Source of the DNA: Cryptomeria japonica | Taxonomy: Eukaryota; Streptophyta; Pinopsida; Cupressales; Cupressaceae | DNA length: 64,000 nt | Direction: 5' to 3' | Assembly: GCF_030272615.1 (NCBI RefSeq) | Contig: NC_081408.1 | Coordinates: forward strand, 201,340,341 to 201,404,340 | Shown here: positions 1 to 12,331 of the stretch, in pieces | Numbering within the stretch: the stretch's first letter is position 1 | How the letters are laid out: each line of letters opens with the position of its first letter | The notes under the pieces: model-generated | Databases searched by the model: none | The model's input: the letters and a program-made list of their open reading frames with translations, nothing else | What the model was told of the DNA's origin: nothing | Program-made: the position numbers and the translations under genes

Positions 1-11
1 CAGTTGGGGAT

Positions 12-500
12 ATGGGCAAGTCCCATAGGGTCTTTCCAGTGGTTGACAACCGCCAGGCAGAGCATCAGGCCATAGTTATTGAGGTAGCAAGTATGATCAG
101 GGGTAGCAGTGTATCTATATTATTTGATTCAAGAGCTATTGACTCTTTTATATCTCCATTGGTTGTGGAGTGTTGCGGGCTAGTGGCAATTAGACAAGAG
201 GTCAGTTGGGAAGTGGAATTAGCTTCAGGGGCTAGAGTGTCAGTGGAATCAGAGGTTAGGGGTTGTCAGTTTCAGATTGGTAATACCACCACCTTAGTAG
301 ACCTTAGAGTTACACCACTTGGATCATACGACATCATACTTGGCATGGATTTGCTTTATGCCTATAGAGCCAAGATGGATTGTCACCTGAAAAGGATCGA
401 GTGTGAGGATGATCATGGTTCTCCCATAGTGATCACTGGAATTCAGAGACCCGTGTCTCTTCGTATGATCTCCGCCATGCAGCTTAAGCAGAGCATGTGA
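12..500 (+). pseudogene. T0 aspartic protease (retropepsin-like), with the end of gag
   Basis: This fragment would cleave the Gag-Pol polyprotein. The first ~30 residues look like the linker after the Gag zinc knuckle. The protease follows, with the active-site region ILFDSRAIDSFIS near residues 37-49 and the second hallmark IILGMDLL near residues 109-116. Retropepsins normally have D-S/T-G at the active site; here the Gly is Arg (DSR). T1 carries the same change at 55240-55270. The frame ends at a stop near 500, and RT resumes after about 90 bp. I am confident of the family; enzymatic activity is unlikely. Confidence 0.8.
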
Positions 501-589
501 AAGGGATGCCAGTTATTTTCCATCACCATTAGTGATAGAGAAGAAGAAGAGGAAAAGGAACCATCTATTGATGACCATCCTATCCTTAA

Positions 590-1454
590 GGGATTTTCAG
601 ACATATTTCCTTTAGAGTTACCCGGTATGCCGCCCCGTAGAGAGATTGATTTTCATATAGACCTTGTTCCAGGAGCCGAGCCAGTTTCCAGAGTACCATA
701 TAGGATGACCACAAATGAGCTTAATGAGCTCAAGATGCAACTTGAGGAACTCCTAGAGAAGGGGCACATTCACCCTAGTGTATCCCCTTGGGGTGCACTA
801 GTCATCTTCGTGAAGAAGGATGGATCTCTCCGATTATGCATGGATTACCATCAGTTGAACAAAGTAACCATCAAGAACCGATATCCATTGCCCATGATTG
901 ATGATTTATTTGACCAACTTCAGGGTGCCAAAGTATTTTCCAAGATTGATCTAAAGTCAGGGTACCATCAGTTGAGGATAGTGGATAGCGATATCCACAA
1001 GACCTCATTTCGCACTAGATATGGCCACTATGAGTTCACCATGGTCCCATTCGGTCTTACGAATGCCCCAACAGTGTTCATGAGTCTCATGAATGGAGTA
1101 TTCCGCACATTCCTCGACCATTTTGTGATTGTGTTTCTCAACGACATATTGATATATTCACGGAATGAGGAGGAACATGAGGAGCACCTGAGACAGGTTT
1201 TGCAGTGTTTGAGGGATAATCAGTTGTATGGTAGTTTGTCGAAGTGTGCTTTCTTTAGAACAGAGGTCAAGTACCTTGGTCATGTTATATCCGATGATGG
1301 GATCTTAGTAGACCCATCGAAGATCAGAGCCATTATGGATTGGCCAACACCTACTAGTGTAATAGAGGTCAAGAGCTTCATGGGCTTAGCAGATTATTAT
1401 CGATGTTTTGTTGAGGGATTCTCTAGAGTCGCTCATCCTATTACTTCTCTTTAG
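590..1454 (+). pseudogene. T0 reverse transcriptase domain
   Basis: This is the RT part of a gypsy polyprotein. It runs from the entry motif around [12 protein letters not shown], through the fingers ([20 protein letters not shown]) and [15 protein letters not shown], to the palm. The catalytic motif, normally F/Y-x-DD, reads FLNDILIYS at about 1132-1158, so the first aspartate of the pair is Asn. The thumb follows ([12 protein letters not shown], then [17 protein letters not shown]). A stop ends the frame at 1452-1454, just before RNase H. The Asp-to-Asn change alone should abolish polymerase activity. Confidence 0.88.
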
Positions 1455-1910
1455 CGCAAAGGGAAGAAATTTGAGTGGATGAAGAAGTGCGAGAAGGCCT
1501 TTCAAGAACTTAAAAAGGCACATACTACTGCACCTATCCTTGTAGTACCAGATCCTTCAGCTAATTTCATGGTTTGCATAGATGCTTCCCTAGAGGGTTT
1601 AGGAGCAGTCCTTATGTAGGGTGGCAGAGCTATAGCTTTTGAGTCTAGGAAACTCAAGACAAACGAGCTTAACTACCCTACTCATGACCTTGAGCTTGCA
1701 GCAGTAGTGCATGCACTTGTGAGGTGGAGACATTTCCTTTTGGGTCATCATTTTGAGTTGCACTCAGACCATTAGAGCCTTCAGTACATATTCACTTAGC
1801 CGAATCTTAATGCACGTCAGAGGAGATGGATAGAATTCTTGTGCGAGTACGATTTTGACGTCCACTACATCAAAGGGAAAGAAAAAATAGTTGCAGATGC
1901 TTTGAGTAGG
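1455..1910 (+). pseudogene. T0 RNase H domain
   Basis: RNase H would degrade the RNA strand of the RNA/cDNA hybrid. Translation continues the RT frame with several stops. The acidic residues can be followed as VCIDAS (about 1575), HDLELAAV (about 1683) and ELHSDH (about 1755). The C-terminal marker of gypsy RNase H, VADALSRR, lies near 1890-1912. Stops occur at 1453, 1618, 1774 and 1798, consistent with ageing by point mutation. Start and end are domain estimates. Confidence 0.75.
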
Positions 1911-2419
1911 AGATGTCATGAGGTATACACCATATCTATGAGCACGGATTTGAGAGATCGGATCATGCAGCAGTCGCTAGAGGATGAATGGTATTTAGAG
2001 ATTTGCCAGGCTATACAATCTCAGGAAACTTTAGAAGGGAAATATGTGGATTATTCCTTAGAGTCCGATGGTTTATTACGCTATAGAGGGTGCATCTATG
2101 TACCTTCTTCCGGGGGATTCTAGGAGTTCATTATCATAGAGGCTCATAGAGCTCCTTATGCAGCACGGATGGCCAGATAGAGAGGGTTAATTAGGTGTTA
2201 GAGGATATGCTTCGCATGTACGTCATGGATCACCAGACCAGATGGGAAGAGTACCTTCCCTTAGTGGAGTTTGCCTATAACAATGGGCATCACACGTCCT
2301 TGGGGATGCCACCCTATCAAGCATTATATGGTAGACCTTGTAGGACACCATTGAGTTGGGACCGCATAGAGGACAGAGTTGCTATTGGTCCTAAGATAGT
2401 TTGGGATATGGAGCAGTAG
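1911..2419 (+). pseudogene. T0 integrase remnant, catalytic core deleted
   Basis: The N-terminal part preceding the HHCC zinc finger is readable to about 2163 (EAHRAPYAA). The sequence then jumps directly to TDGQIERVN at about 2164-2190, the segment around the last catalytic Glu, and runs on to MPPYQALYGRPCRTPLSW. Most of the HHCC domain and the segment with the first two catalytic aspartates are missing. T1 has roughly 600 bp between the same points. This is an internal deletion rather than point decay, so T0 could not encode an integrase. Confidence 0.8.
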
Positions 2420-2949
2420 GTGGATTTGATTAGGCAACGTCTTAGAGAGGCACAGGATAGACAGAAGAAATATGTAGATGCGAAGAGGATAGATCATAGC
2501 TACTTGGTTGGAGATAGAGTTTTCTTGAGAGTGCGACTGCATAAGAGTCCAATCCATTATGGAAAGGGTTCTAAGCTCGCACCTCGATTTGTAGGACCAT
2601 TTGAGATCCTTGAGAGGATAGGACCAGTTGCCTACCGTTTAGCATTGCCACCTAGCCTGTCGCGCATCCACGATGTGTTTCATGTTTCAATTTTGAGGAA
2701 GTATATCTATGATGAGTCACATATTCTAGATTGGGATGCCGTGCAGGTGGAGTCGGATGGGCAGCTAGCTTTGGAGCCCATTCGCATTTTGGCACGCCGG
2801 ATGCTAGCCCTTCGAGGTCGAGAGCTGGACTAGGTTAGGATCCAGTGGGATTGCTATGATGAGGTCACAGCCTCATGGGAGGATGTAGCACGTATGAGAT
2901 CACAGTACCCCCACCTTTTTGATGAACTCCAGGATGAAGTTCATGCCTA
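2420..2949 (+). pseudogene. T0 integrase C-terminal region and chromodomain-like tail
   Basis: The fragment begins just after a stop (2417-2419) with a basic helical segment ([19 protein letters not shown]). It continues with the gypsy integrase C-terminal fold ([31 protein letters not shown]). After a stop at 2831 the tail around IQWDCYDEVTASWEDV resembles the degenerate chromodomain that ends Tekay-type pol. In this family the chromodomain directs integration to heterochromatin. The coding region ends at the TAG at 2948-2950, directly before the polypurine tract. Confidence 0.75.
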
Positions 2950-2960
2950 GAGGGGGAGGG
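2948..2960 (+). promoter_or_regulatory. T0 polypurine tract
   Basis: TAGAGGGGGAGGG lies directly between the end of pol and the TGTGAGGCCC LTR start. A purine run here is the expected primer for plus-strand cDNA synthesis. It fixes both the element's + orientation and the left LTR boundary. Confidence 0.75.
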
Positions 2961-5839
2961 TGTGAGGCCCTACCCCGACTCAACTTGACATTTTAAGTTA
3001 TTTGCATATTGAGACTATTATGGATGCCTTATTTTATGCTTTATGGATTCAGAACCTATATGATTCCATGATTTGGATCACATTGACGTATACTGATGCT
3101 TCATTTTATGCATTTTGATTATAAAACTTTATATGTTGCTAGAATAGAATTACTTTGAAATGGTGAATGTCATTATTGGAATTGCAGGACTTCATTTTGA
3201 TGATAGAAAAATGATGCTTATTTTATGAATGGTTCAATTTTGAGACTTATGACAATTGCTTATGTGAAATTGAATTTGAATGAATGAGATATTGAATTAT
3301 TATTGTCAAATGTATGAGTGTTTGATGTGCAATGAAATCTATGTATTTAATTATGTATAATTGTGATTATTTGGAATTACTAATGTGTTAATTGAGATGC
3401 GTAGGAAAATTATCCATGTAACCATGGAATAAATATGGAGAACCAAACCTAGACCAATGTACGTTTGTTAAGCCAAGGGTTGTCTATTTGGAGAGACAAC
3501 ACCCCGTTTGTAATGTATTTTATTTGTTAAAGTAAATTATGCATGTGTGTTAATTTGATTTTATTTAATTATGTAAACCTACAAGAGACAAATTCCATGT
3601 GTGATTTTTATATTATATTTTATTGTGTCACTTGACACATGTGCTGATTAGTGTCATTGATTTTGACTTGTCTCTTGGAGGGAGTTTTGTTTCTACCAAA
3701 GCCATTCAAACACATGAGTGTGGTCCCAAATTTGCCTTGGGTAGGGAGTCTTGGGAGTGGTCAACTCAGGTTTGACCCGTAGGTTAACTTCAGTTGGGTT
3801 TCTAAGGGGTCAAATGGACTCCTAGTGTCAGTTTTAGGGCTTTTCCAAAGGTCCAAAGGGTATACCTATGGGTTAGGGGTATTTTGAAACATGTGAGTAC
3901 TCCCATGTGACTGTTTAGTCACCTCAAAAAGTGGTTTTCCCAAGGTGATCGAAAATTCAACTTAGAAGGTTCCTCCTAGGATAGACAACCTTCCCTTTTG
4001 ATGTCAAACTCTCTTCCCCATCCTCTCTCACCTTTTCCCTTTCTAGTTTTAGTAATATGTAAGAGGTTGGAAAGAGCAACCAATGGGAACTCTCACCTTA
4101 CCCAAGGGGTTGGGAAGTGTGTGAGAGGCCTTCTTAGGCAAGGTTTAGGGACTTAGTGAGTAATCACCCACTCTCCATTGTTGGAGATTATGCAATTTTT
4201 GAAATTTAGTTGTAGGATAGAATTTTGGTGAAGGGTTGGTGGAAAGTTTGTGTGGATTTGGGCAGCTCATCCCCAACTAAGTCTAATATACCTATTGGCA
4301 GATTAAGGTTGGTTTTACTTCCTTTTGTTTATGTGGTTTATGTTGTTTTTTTGAAAGAAAGAAATGCTTGTATGAAGAGATGTGTATATGTAATTTGTTG
4401 TAGGAGAAAAATGTAAGTTTTCATTTCCATGTTCTTTGTTTTTGTGTTCTTGTTTCGGGAGTGCCCAAGACCTGCTACTCTTGGGAGAGTAGGATGGTCT
4501 TGCGGTGGAAGAAGTATGACAACCTTGGGGGAGAGGCTCTCCTTATGGAGAGTGATCTCAAGGGTGTCCTTTATGACCCTTGCTGCATAGCCTTGTGTAT
4601 GCATTTGGGGGTCATAAGGGGAGAAAATATGGCTTTTATGCCTTTGGGGGGGCATAAGGTGTGGAGGGGAAATTTGTTGTATTTTGTTTGGCCATGAGGT
4701 GGCTTGAGTTGTATTATGCTTGCAATCTCCCCAATGGTACTTGGTCCACTTCCACCCATGGAAAGTTCATCACTAGTTGTGGTGAGAGTGTAGCTTGGAA
4801 TGGGAAAATGCATGTTTGAGTGTTTGCCTTTGTTTGTTGTGTTGTTGTTTGTTTGTGACTTGTCTAGTACTTGGTTCTCCAAGCTCGAGGGTGCCTTCTA
4901 GTAAGCCTAGGCTGGGAGGTGAGCTCTCCATGGTCAAGTTGTATTTTTATTGCAGGTTGCTTGGGATGGAAAAGAAAAGATAAAGGGAATAGTTGTTGTT
5001 TTTTAAGTTGCAGAAAGAGTTTTCAAAACAAAAAAGATTGTATTTAGTTGTAGCAAAAAGAAAAGAGGAGTCAATGTTGTATTTATCTTTCCAAAAGCAA
5101 AGTAAAATATGTATTTTTATTTAAGGTCCCTCTCATTGGAATGAAGAAACTAGTAGGGTTTTAATCCCATTTGTATTTTTATCTACATTGTACCATAAAT
5201 ATGTTATAAGGAAATCCTTGTCCTATTGATGTGCCTTTGCAAAATAAAATGTGTACTACTTTTGTCAAGTTCCTAATAGTTACCAGAATAACATTTGTAG
5301 TGATCTTGTCATATAGAAAAATATAAGTTCATTTATTCCTCATGTAGGTAATCTTATGGAAAATGAGAAAAGCAACCATATAGGCCTTTTGAATTAAATG
5401 CAAATAAATTAAATATGTTATTGTATGTTTATTTATGTTTATTTATGCTGCTGAAAATAAATTAAATCTGTTGTTTATTTGTGCTGCTACAAATAAAATA
5501 AATATGTTATTTGTCCTTTTATTATTGCAGAAAATAAATCTTATTTTAGTAGCTTATTTTATCAAAGGAAAAGATTAGCATTTAGTTTTAGTTTTATTTT
5601 GTTACCAAAAGGGATTATATTTTAAGATTGTTGTTGAAATGCACTACTACTTACAGAATGCTTTAAGCAAAGAAACAATATAGTCATCCTCTTTCCTCTA
5701 AACTAGGTCTAATATGCTAAGGAAATAATTAGTTTGGGTTTTGTAAATAAAAAGGATAAGGGAAAAATTTAAAGCCTAATTATTAAAAAATCTAGAAAAT
5801 ATATATTACATCTATTTTATGTTGCAAACCATTTATTAG

Positions 5840-6070
5840 TTTTCAGCATGTTATATATATATATTTATAGAAAAAAAATATTAATTTGGAAACTGATATA
5901 TCTCTTAAACAAAATGAAATAGATATATATATCTACATATATATTTATATATACATATATATATTTTTTTATATATATATACATACATATATAAATATAT
6001 ATAAATATATATATATAAATGATGAACATATTAAATAAATAAATAAATAAATAAATTTAAAAAAAAAAAT
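5840..6070. repeat. AT-rich microsatellites, including (TA)n and (AAAT)n
   Basis: TATATA runs lie at 5850-5870 and 5922-6020, followed by an (AAAT)n run at about 6030-6055 and an A-run. This tract sits immediately left of the GC-rich palindromic array. T1's LTRs have the same arrangement, with TATATA runs and then a GC-rich array. Confidence 0.9.
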
Positions 6071-6136
6071 AAATATCACCATGTTTTCGGTGAAGGCTGA
6101 ACCCCTGTGAGCACAAGGGATGGTGCGGCCGTGCCT

Positions 6137-6306
6137 CCACTATGGCTGCTCATAATGGACGGCTCGGTGCCGCCACTATGGGAAACCACAGTGGACAGCA
6201 CCGGGTCCCCCACTATGGGCAACCACACTGGTGGTGGCTCCCGGCTGCCACTGTGTTTACCCACAATGGACGGCGCTCGACCGCACTATGGATAAACATA
6301 GTGGCG
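6137..6306. repeat. GC-rich array built on the palindrome CCACTATGG/CCATAGTGG
   Basis: CCACTATGG-like words and their complements recur about every 25-45 bp (near 6137, 6174, 6210, 6245, 6281 and 6297), mixed with CACAATGGACGGC-type units. Both orientations occur, so a single strand could fold into several short hairpins. The tract is strongly GC-biased against an AT-rich LTR. Reading frames that cross it on both strands are by-products of the repeat. Confidence 0.65.
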
Positions 6307-6523
6307 CCTGGGGGAAACCCCTGCCACCGTTTTCCCTTTCCTCTGCCTTCCTTCCTCACTTGCTTCGTCCGGTCGGCTCCCCTCTACCATTTCCTCTTCT
6401 GCTCCGCTGAGTGATGAAGCTCGGGTCACCGCGCCCGCACCTGCACACACACACACATAAAAAAAAAGAAGCTACACACAACACACACACACAAAAAAAA
6501 AGATATTAGGTTGTCACACACAT

Positions 6524-6550
6524 GCCCTAACCCTAATTTTAGGTTAGGGC
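6524..6550. repeat. Short inverted repeat of telomere-like hexamers
   Basis: GCCCTAACCCTAA is followed by TTTTAGGTTAGGGC. The two arms pair almost perfectly, with one bulged C. The words resemble CCCTAAA/TTTAGGG plant telomere units, but there are only two per arm and they face each other, so this is not an interstitial telomere array. Confidence 0.6.
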
Positions 6551-6640
6551 AAATTAGTAATAGGAATAAAAGAAAAGGGTATGTGAGGTAATAAGAAAAT
6601 AAAGAAAAAGAAGAAAAGAGAGCTCCTTTAACCCTTGGGT

Positions 6641-6838
<198 letters not shown>

Positions 6839-7436
6839 TTATCAACATATATGTATATATGTAATTAAATTCTATATTTACATGGAATTGAAATAATTAT
6901 TTGTGAATAAATTATTGCACTTTTAAATTTTTTTTTAAAAAAGGGGGTAAAAGCATTTTAATAAGAAGATTTTAAACTCTTGGGAGGATAAATCTTAGGG
7001 GATTAAAATGACCCATGTATGTCAAGTTGGCCCCTTTATTCTGAAATTTATTAGACACCTTTTTAATTAATGGGAAATTTATTTAATAGATTTATTAATC
7101 AAAGAGTTAGGGTAAATTAATTTTAGACCCACTGTAATTTAAGAACTATAAGAGACTATTGGTCAATTAATTTAAAGATCATATATTAAGTTTGAGATTA
7201 ATTGCTAAGAGAGTTTAATTATTTATTAATGGAAGATTAGTGATAACTATTTTGGGGAAATATTAGCTCGCTTATAACTTAGATTATTTATCGCCTAATT
7301 AATTTAATTGTTTGATTTACTCAAAACATAATTAAGACCAAACTAGTTTGCATTATTTTAATTAAGTGAGTCATTCTAAGTTAAGTATTTAAAAAAAAAA
7401 ATTATTCCGTTTGTGCCCAAAAGTTTGGGCATGACA

Positions 7437-8480
7437 GAGGTATATATAATAGATGGGAGGGGTGTGTTTATGAGGGAGAAGATGGGGACATGGATGAAGG
7501 ATAATATGGATTTCTCTTATCAAAGGTAGAGGAAGGATAAGGAGCGTGAGATGGATTGGGATTGGATATAACTTGGTGAGATTGATTGGAGGGAGATATG
7601 GTATATGAATTAGAGGTTATAGGTTGGGGTGGTATACATGCATAGGTGGAAGTTGGATAAGTTTGAGGCATGCATGAGTTGGATGGGCATGATTGATATG
7701 TTGGATGGGTTGGATGCATAACTTCAATAACCATTTTTTCAAACCAACCCATAATGTTTGGATATGGGTTTTGGATTTGGATTAGATGGGATATTTCATG
7801 AGGATCAGGATTAAATATGGATGAACTTTGGGAAATGGAAGATGAATGTTTAGGTATGATTTTAGATGGGGTTTAGATTAGAATAATATGATGATGGAGG
7901 AAAGGTTGGTAGAGATAGTTAGATTTTGAATTGGAGAAAGAAGGGGATTTGGAATGTGAAGGATGCTATATGTTTAGATATGATTTTCAAAAGATGATTT
8001 TTTATTATGGATTGGATATTGGAGGCTTGATTGAGATAAGTGAATGGTTAGTAAGTGATTAATTTTGGATAAAGTGCTAGATTGATTACTATTTGATTAT
8101 AATAGTATTAGGATGACAAGGGGATTGAATTAAGGTGATGATGAAGGATGGGGATTAAGGATGATAATGGATAAAAGATGATTAAGAAATGGATGAATGA
8201 TGGGATTAGATGAAGAGAAGTGGATTTTGATGTGGATTATGTAAGATGATTAGGATGATGAATTTGAACCTTGGTTGGATAAATAGAACTGATGAGGATT
8301 AGGTTCCTAATGGATGGATTATGGATGAATTAGGGATGGTTATGATAGGATGAATGATTAGGATGATTAGAGGGATGATTATGAGATGATGATTGACATG
8401 ATTAGGAATGAAGTGATTAAAATGGAGATGAATGATTAGGAGTAGGTTGATAGATGAAATATTTGACTTGGGTATGATGT
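7437..8480. repeat. Degenerate GATGA/GGATTA-rich low-complexity tract
   Basis: The + strand is very poor in C and built from words such as GGATGAT, GATTAGG and ATGGATGAA without a strict period. Frames on the minus strand give Ser/Pro/Ile/His-rich low-complexity proteins with no domain. It probably derives from an old simple repeat. It lies directly outside the proposed T0 LTR end. Confidence 0.6.
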
Positions 8481-10220
8481 GGAAAGATTGACTTGGAGGA
8501 CACCTAGACTTAAAAAATATTTGTGTGATTTTGGAAATATTTTCATTTTTTTGAGGTTTTGATTTGGTTTGATTTTTCGGACATTTGAGTTTTATGATTT
8601 TTATTTTTATTGTTTGATTTAATTTGAAAACACACAATGAAATGATGTAAAAATACATAAATCCTAAGGCTCAATTTGGATGATTTGTCCCCTTTTGTTT
8701 TCAAGTGGGGAAGGTGATTTAAGCATTTAAACACATAAGACACACCAAAATTCCTACTCAAATGAGATTATCAATCCTTGTATGCACAAGGAACCATAAG
8801 AAAACATGGCCAAAAAGTTTTATCTATGCTTCACAAGTTCAACTAAAGGGTTTCCCTAATATACGTAAGGTATGTGAGGCCAAAATTCATAGATGAAAGT
8901 GAATAATTCTAAGTAGTCAGGAGGAGATGGTAACCCAATCTACACCTTCACTTCCTAAAGGTATAAAGTTATTTGGGGCTTAGCCAAGATTGAAAAGTTT
9001 CTACTTCCAAGATGGGTGTCTTTAGATTCACCCTTTGATCTTTATATTCCACTAGAATATGGGATTTTAGGTTGTCCCTTGGGGTGATGAAATCCCCAAG
9101 TAGGCCTCCTAGAGAAAAAAAAAAAAAAAAAAAAAAGATAACTTATTTTTGGTGCACTCAAGTCCACCACTAAGGACATGAGAGGAAAGTATACATAAGT
9201 AGGTCTTGGGATTCAACTAAAATACTTGTTTATTTTAGATCCAAATCCAAATGTTAGGGGTTCATTTTAAGCCCACTTTGAAGATATGAGGAAAACACAC
9301 GAAATAGATTGTATAAAGCAAAAATTACTTGACAAAATAGATTCCTTATGATTTTCTGATAAATTTTAAAAAAGAGTAAGTGTGAGCATGAAAATTCACC
9401 TCATAGCCACACTACCTCCTACACATGTCATAGACATGTCACTTTCAAAAGCCCTCTACCTTCTACAAATGTGACTTTCTAGGTCAACTTACCTCTTACA
9501 CATGTCATAGAATGAAGTTCTCCTTGTGACACCTGTCACAAGGATAAGACTCCAAATTTTGGACAACACTCCCATTAAATCCTAACCCTTAATTTGATAT
9601 TGAATCTTGGCCATTGATTTTCCTCATGAAAAATCTATAAATTGAGGCCTCTTTCTATCATATTAACAATTAATGCATATGCTATAATCATTATTTCCAT
9701 TTTATCATTCATTCTTCATCTATCCTATCCTCATGGTACCATTCCTTCTATGCAATCCATCTTCATCCTAACATCATGCTTCTAGCTTGAGCAACCCCAT
9801 TCTTCACATCAACAAAATCAAAAGGTAAAATCAAGTGAATAAGAATGCCTTCACTTCTAGCTCAATCCATGGAGGAGGGCAGAGACACTTGTCACATGAT
9901 GAAAAATTTCGATCTTGATTTGTGTAAATGGATTCAAGGGTTTTGGATTTAATGGACAAGGATTGAGGGTGATCTGGAAATTAATAATAGGAAAAAGGTA
10001 ATGAGGTTACTTATCATAGATTAATTAATTATTTGATTTAGTAGGAGGATTTGTGAGACAAGGTTAGACATGATTAAATAAATATAAATTGATTTAATTA
10101 ATGGGAAAAGATAATGATGAAGGGTAAAGTTAATTAAATTAATTAATTATAAATTTATTTAATTAAGGGTGATGGATAAAGGTATGGGATTAATTAAATA
10201 ATTGATAAATATGTATTTAA
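8481..10220. other. Gene-free spacer with A22 tract and promoter-like segment
   Basis: No domain is recognisable in this stretch. A run of 22 A lies at 9115-9136. Around 9390-9540, ACACATGTCATAG-type words recur. At about 9636 a plant-like TATA sequence (CTATAAATTGAGG) is followed by a pyrimidine-rich stretch. From about 10010 the sequence becomes TTAATTAA-rich. A dead promoter or LTR fragment is possible for 9390-9800 but not shown. Confidence 0.4.
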
Positions 10221-11170
10221 TTAGGTGATCTTGGAAATATAGTCCAAAAAATCACACAAGTTCATGATTTTCTTAGTCACTAAGGCTAATTGCCAATTAG
10301 CTCCCTCCAACATTTTCTTAGTCAACATATCCACAAAAAATTGTGAATCGGATTTGCAAATAATCTTCTTCCAACCAAGGGATCTCCCTCTCTCAACATC
10401 ACATAGAATATAAAGAGCATCCATCAAATTTCTATAATGTTGCCCTTTGTAGACAAAAAAATTAAACATATCACCATCACCACTATCTCTATCAATAACC
10501 CTAATTCTAGAATGTATGGGATTCTGATGAAAAGACCCATCTGAAATAATATTGAAAAATCCTAAAGGATGAGGAATCCATTTCACCTCATGGTGAATAT
10601 CTTGTTTTGTTTTTTGAGGCCTACTAATAGCAGGAGGGTCTAAATTGTTGCCCAACAAATTCAAATTTCTTTGATAGCTAGCTCAATAGGATCCACATTC
10701 ATACAAAGGTCAAGTTTAGTTAAAATAGTCTCTTAAAACTTACTAATGGTCTTAGGCCACAAATATTCCTTCACCAATGTAGAGCCCTAAAATATCCAAT
10801 GGTTCCTTTCCAGCCAAAGATTCCAAATAATGAATGTAGGACCAATTTCCCAAGCTACTTGAAGAAAAAATGCTATAGGTCTCCCCAAAATTGCCCAAAA
10901 TTCAACTAAAGAAGTGACATGAACACAAGAATGATGGAACACCACTCATCACCGATACCAAATTCCCCTAGAATATTGACATTAGAAAAAGATATGTGAA
11001 GTGCATTCTTCACTATTACAACATAAAGCATAGATAGAAGGACTATGGAAACCCCTCTTTAAATTTTTTTTCCCAAGTAAGACATTTATTTTGGGCCACT
11101 AGTTGGAAGAAGAAATTACACATTGGCCTAGAGAATTTATTTATATTATAACCTCTTATCTTATAATTCA
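10221..11170 (-). pseudogene. LINE (non-LTR retrotransposon) 3' fragment: zinc-binding RT linker and RNase H
   Basis: Read on the minus strand, the upstream part shows the zf-RVT-type motif CCNSEECTSHIFF (about 11000-11040) and, after it, a WNLWLERNHWIF segment (about 10800-10840). Both are typical of the linker after RT in plant LINEs. A 147-codon open frame (10221-10664) follows with an RNase H-like domain: ISDGSF with the first Asp, then ALYILCDVERGRSLGW, then ICKSDS with another Asp. The RT palm is absent and the linker has frameshifts, so this is a truncated pseudogene. No 3' A-tail is clear. It is an isolated remnant, not linked to the LTR elements. Confidence 0.7.
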
Positions 11171-12323
11171 TTTTGAAATATTTTTTCATTCAGTTGTCTT
11201 ACTCATCATCTAGCATGTTGACAACCCATCAAACTTTAATTTTATGAGTATCTATGTCTCTTTTATTTAACTCTCCTACAATGAAATTTGTCATATTCAA
11301 AGGCCAATTATATTATCATGTGGTACCTAGCATAACACAACTTGCTACCTATACATATCAGTGTCATCTTGTGTCTATATAATTTTTTGATTACTAATTT
11401 TCTCTTTTCACCAAATGTGCTTTTCTACAACTAACATGTTTATGGTGATACAACTTAATGATCTTTACACAAGATAGATTTAGGTCTCTTCCTTGGGGGA
11501 AAATCCACGTAGATAAAGGACTTTTCTTCTTTTTATCCTAGTTATAATATTTTTAACTCTATAAGCTCTCTACGTTAGCTCATGTTCTTTTTCAAATAGT
11601 TATTATCGCTAAATTGGGGAAAAACTATAATGTCATAAATTGCACCCTATAACATTTCACATTACATAACTCTTTGCATTAATTACAATCAAGAAAATTA
11701 TGTATTTTATCCTTACTCTAAATCTAGCACATCCCTTGCCACCTTGCATTCCTGATTCCTTAGCTATTATGTCTGTATTGTTCTTAGATGTATGCACATC
11801 ATGATGACATCTGCATGCCACACTATCATCCTATAAATGTTTATGATTGTGGTAATCATTCAAATATTACACTTTCTATATTCTAGTAGTGTAAAACCTC
11901 TTCCAACCTGCACTGATATTGAGGTTCATTTGTTGTTTCCTAAATCCTTCTATTTTGCTTCCTAATCCATATTTTAAACATTGTCAAATTATAGCATCAT
12001 AAATTGTACTTCTTTACATAATGACTCCAATTTTACACTCTCTTAATACTTATTTTAACATTCCCATCCCTCCATGCATTATAGGACCCATTATTTCATT
12101 AAATTAATATTTAATTCAATACTACAACTCCTCTTTTACCTTAATACATCAACAGTTTATTATTTGGGCCCTTAATTTAAGTGTTCCCTTTATATTATTT
12201 CATTTTAAGCTTATATGGGTCCTATGTTATTTTAAAGTTCAATTCACTTTTTCCTGCACTTAAATATTATAATTTTTCATATAAATTATAGTTTCGGTAT
12301 CAAGGCCACATTATCTCACGATG
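11171..12323. other. AT-rich spacer without recognisable gene
   Basis: Both strands are full of stops and I see no domain, long repeat or RNA gene. It forms the left flank of N1, and its last 8 bp (CTAAAAGT, 12324-12331) are duplicated on N1's right side. Confidence 0.5.
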
Positions 12324-12331
12324 CTAAAAGT

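Noticed and set aside
6524-6550. Interstitial telomere repeat
   Set aside because: Only two CCCTAA-like words per arm in inverted orientation; not a telomeric array.
7468-8761. Ser/Pro-rich and Ile/His-rich minus-strand frames
   Set aside because: Composition follows directly from the GATGA-rich DNA. No motif and no second copy.
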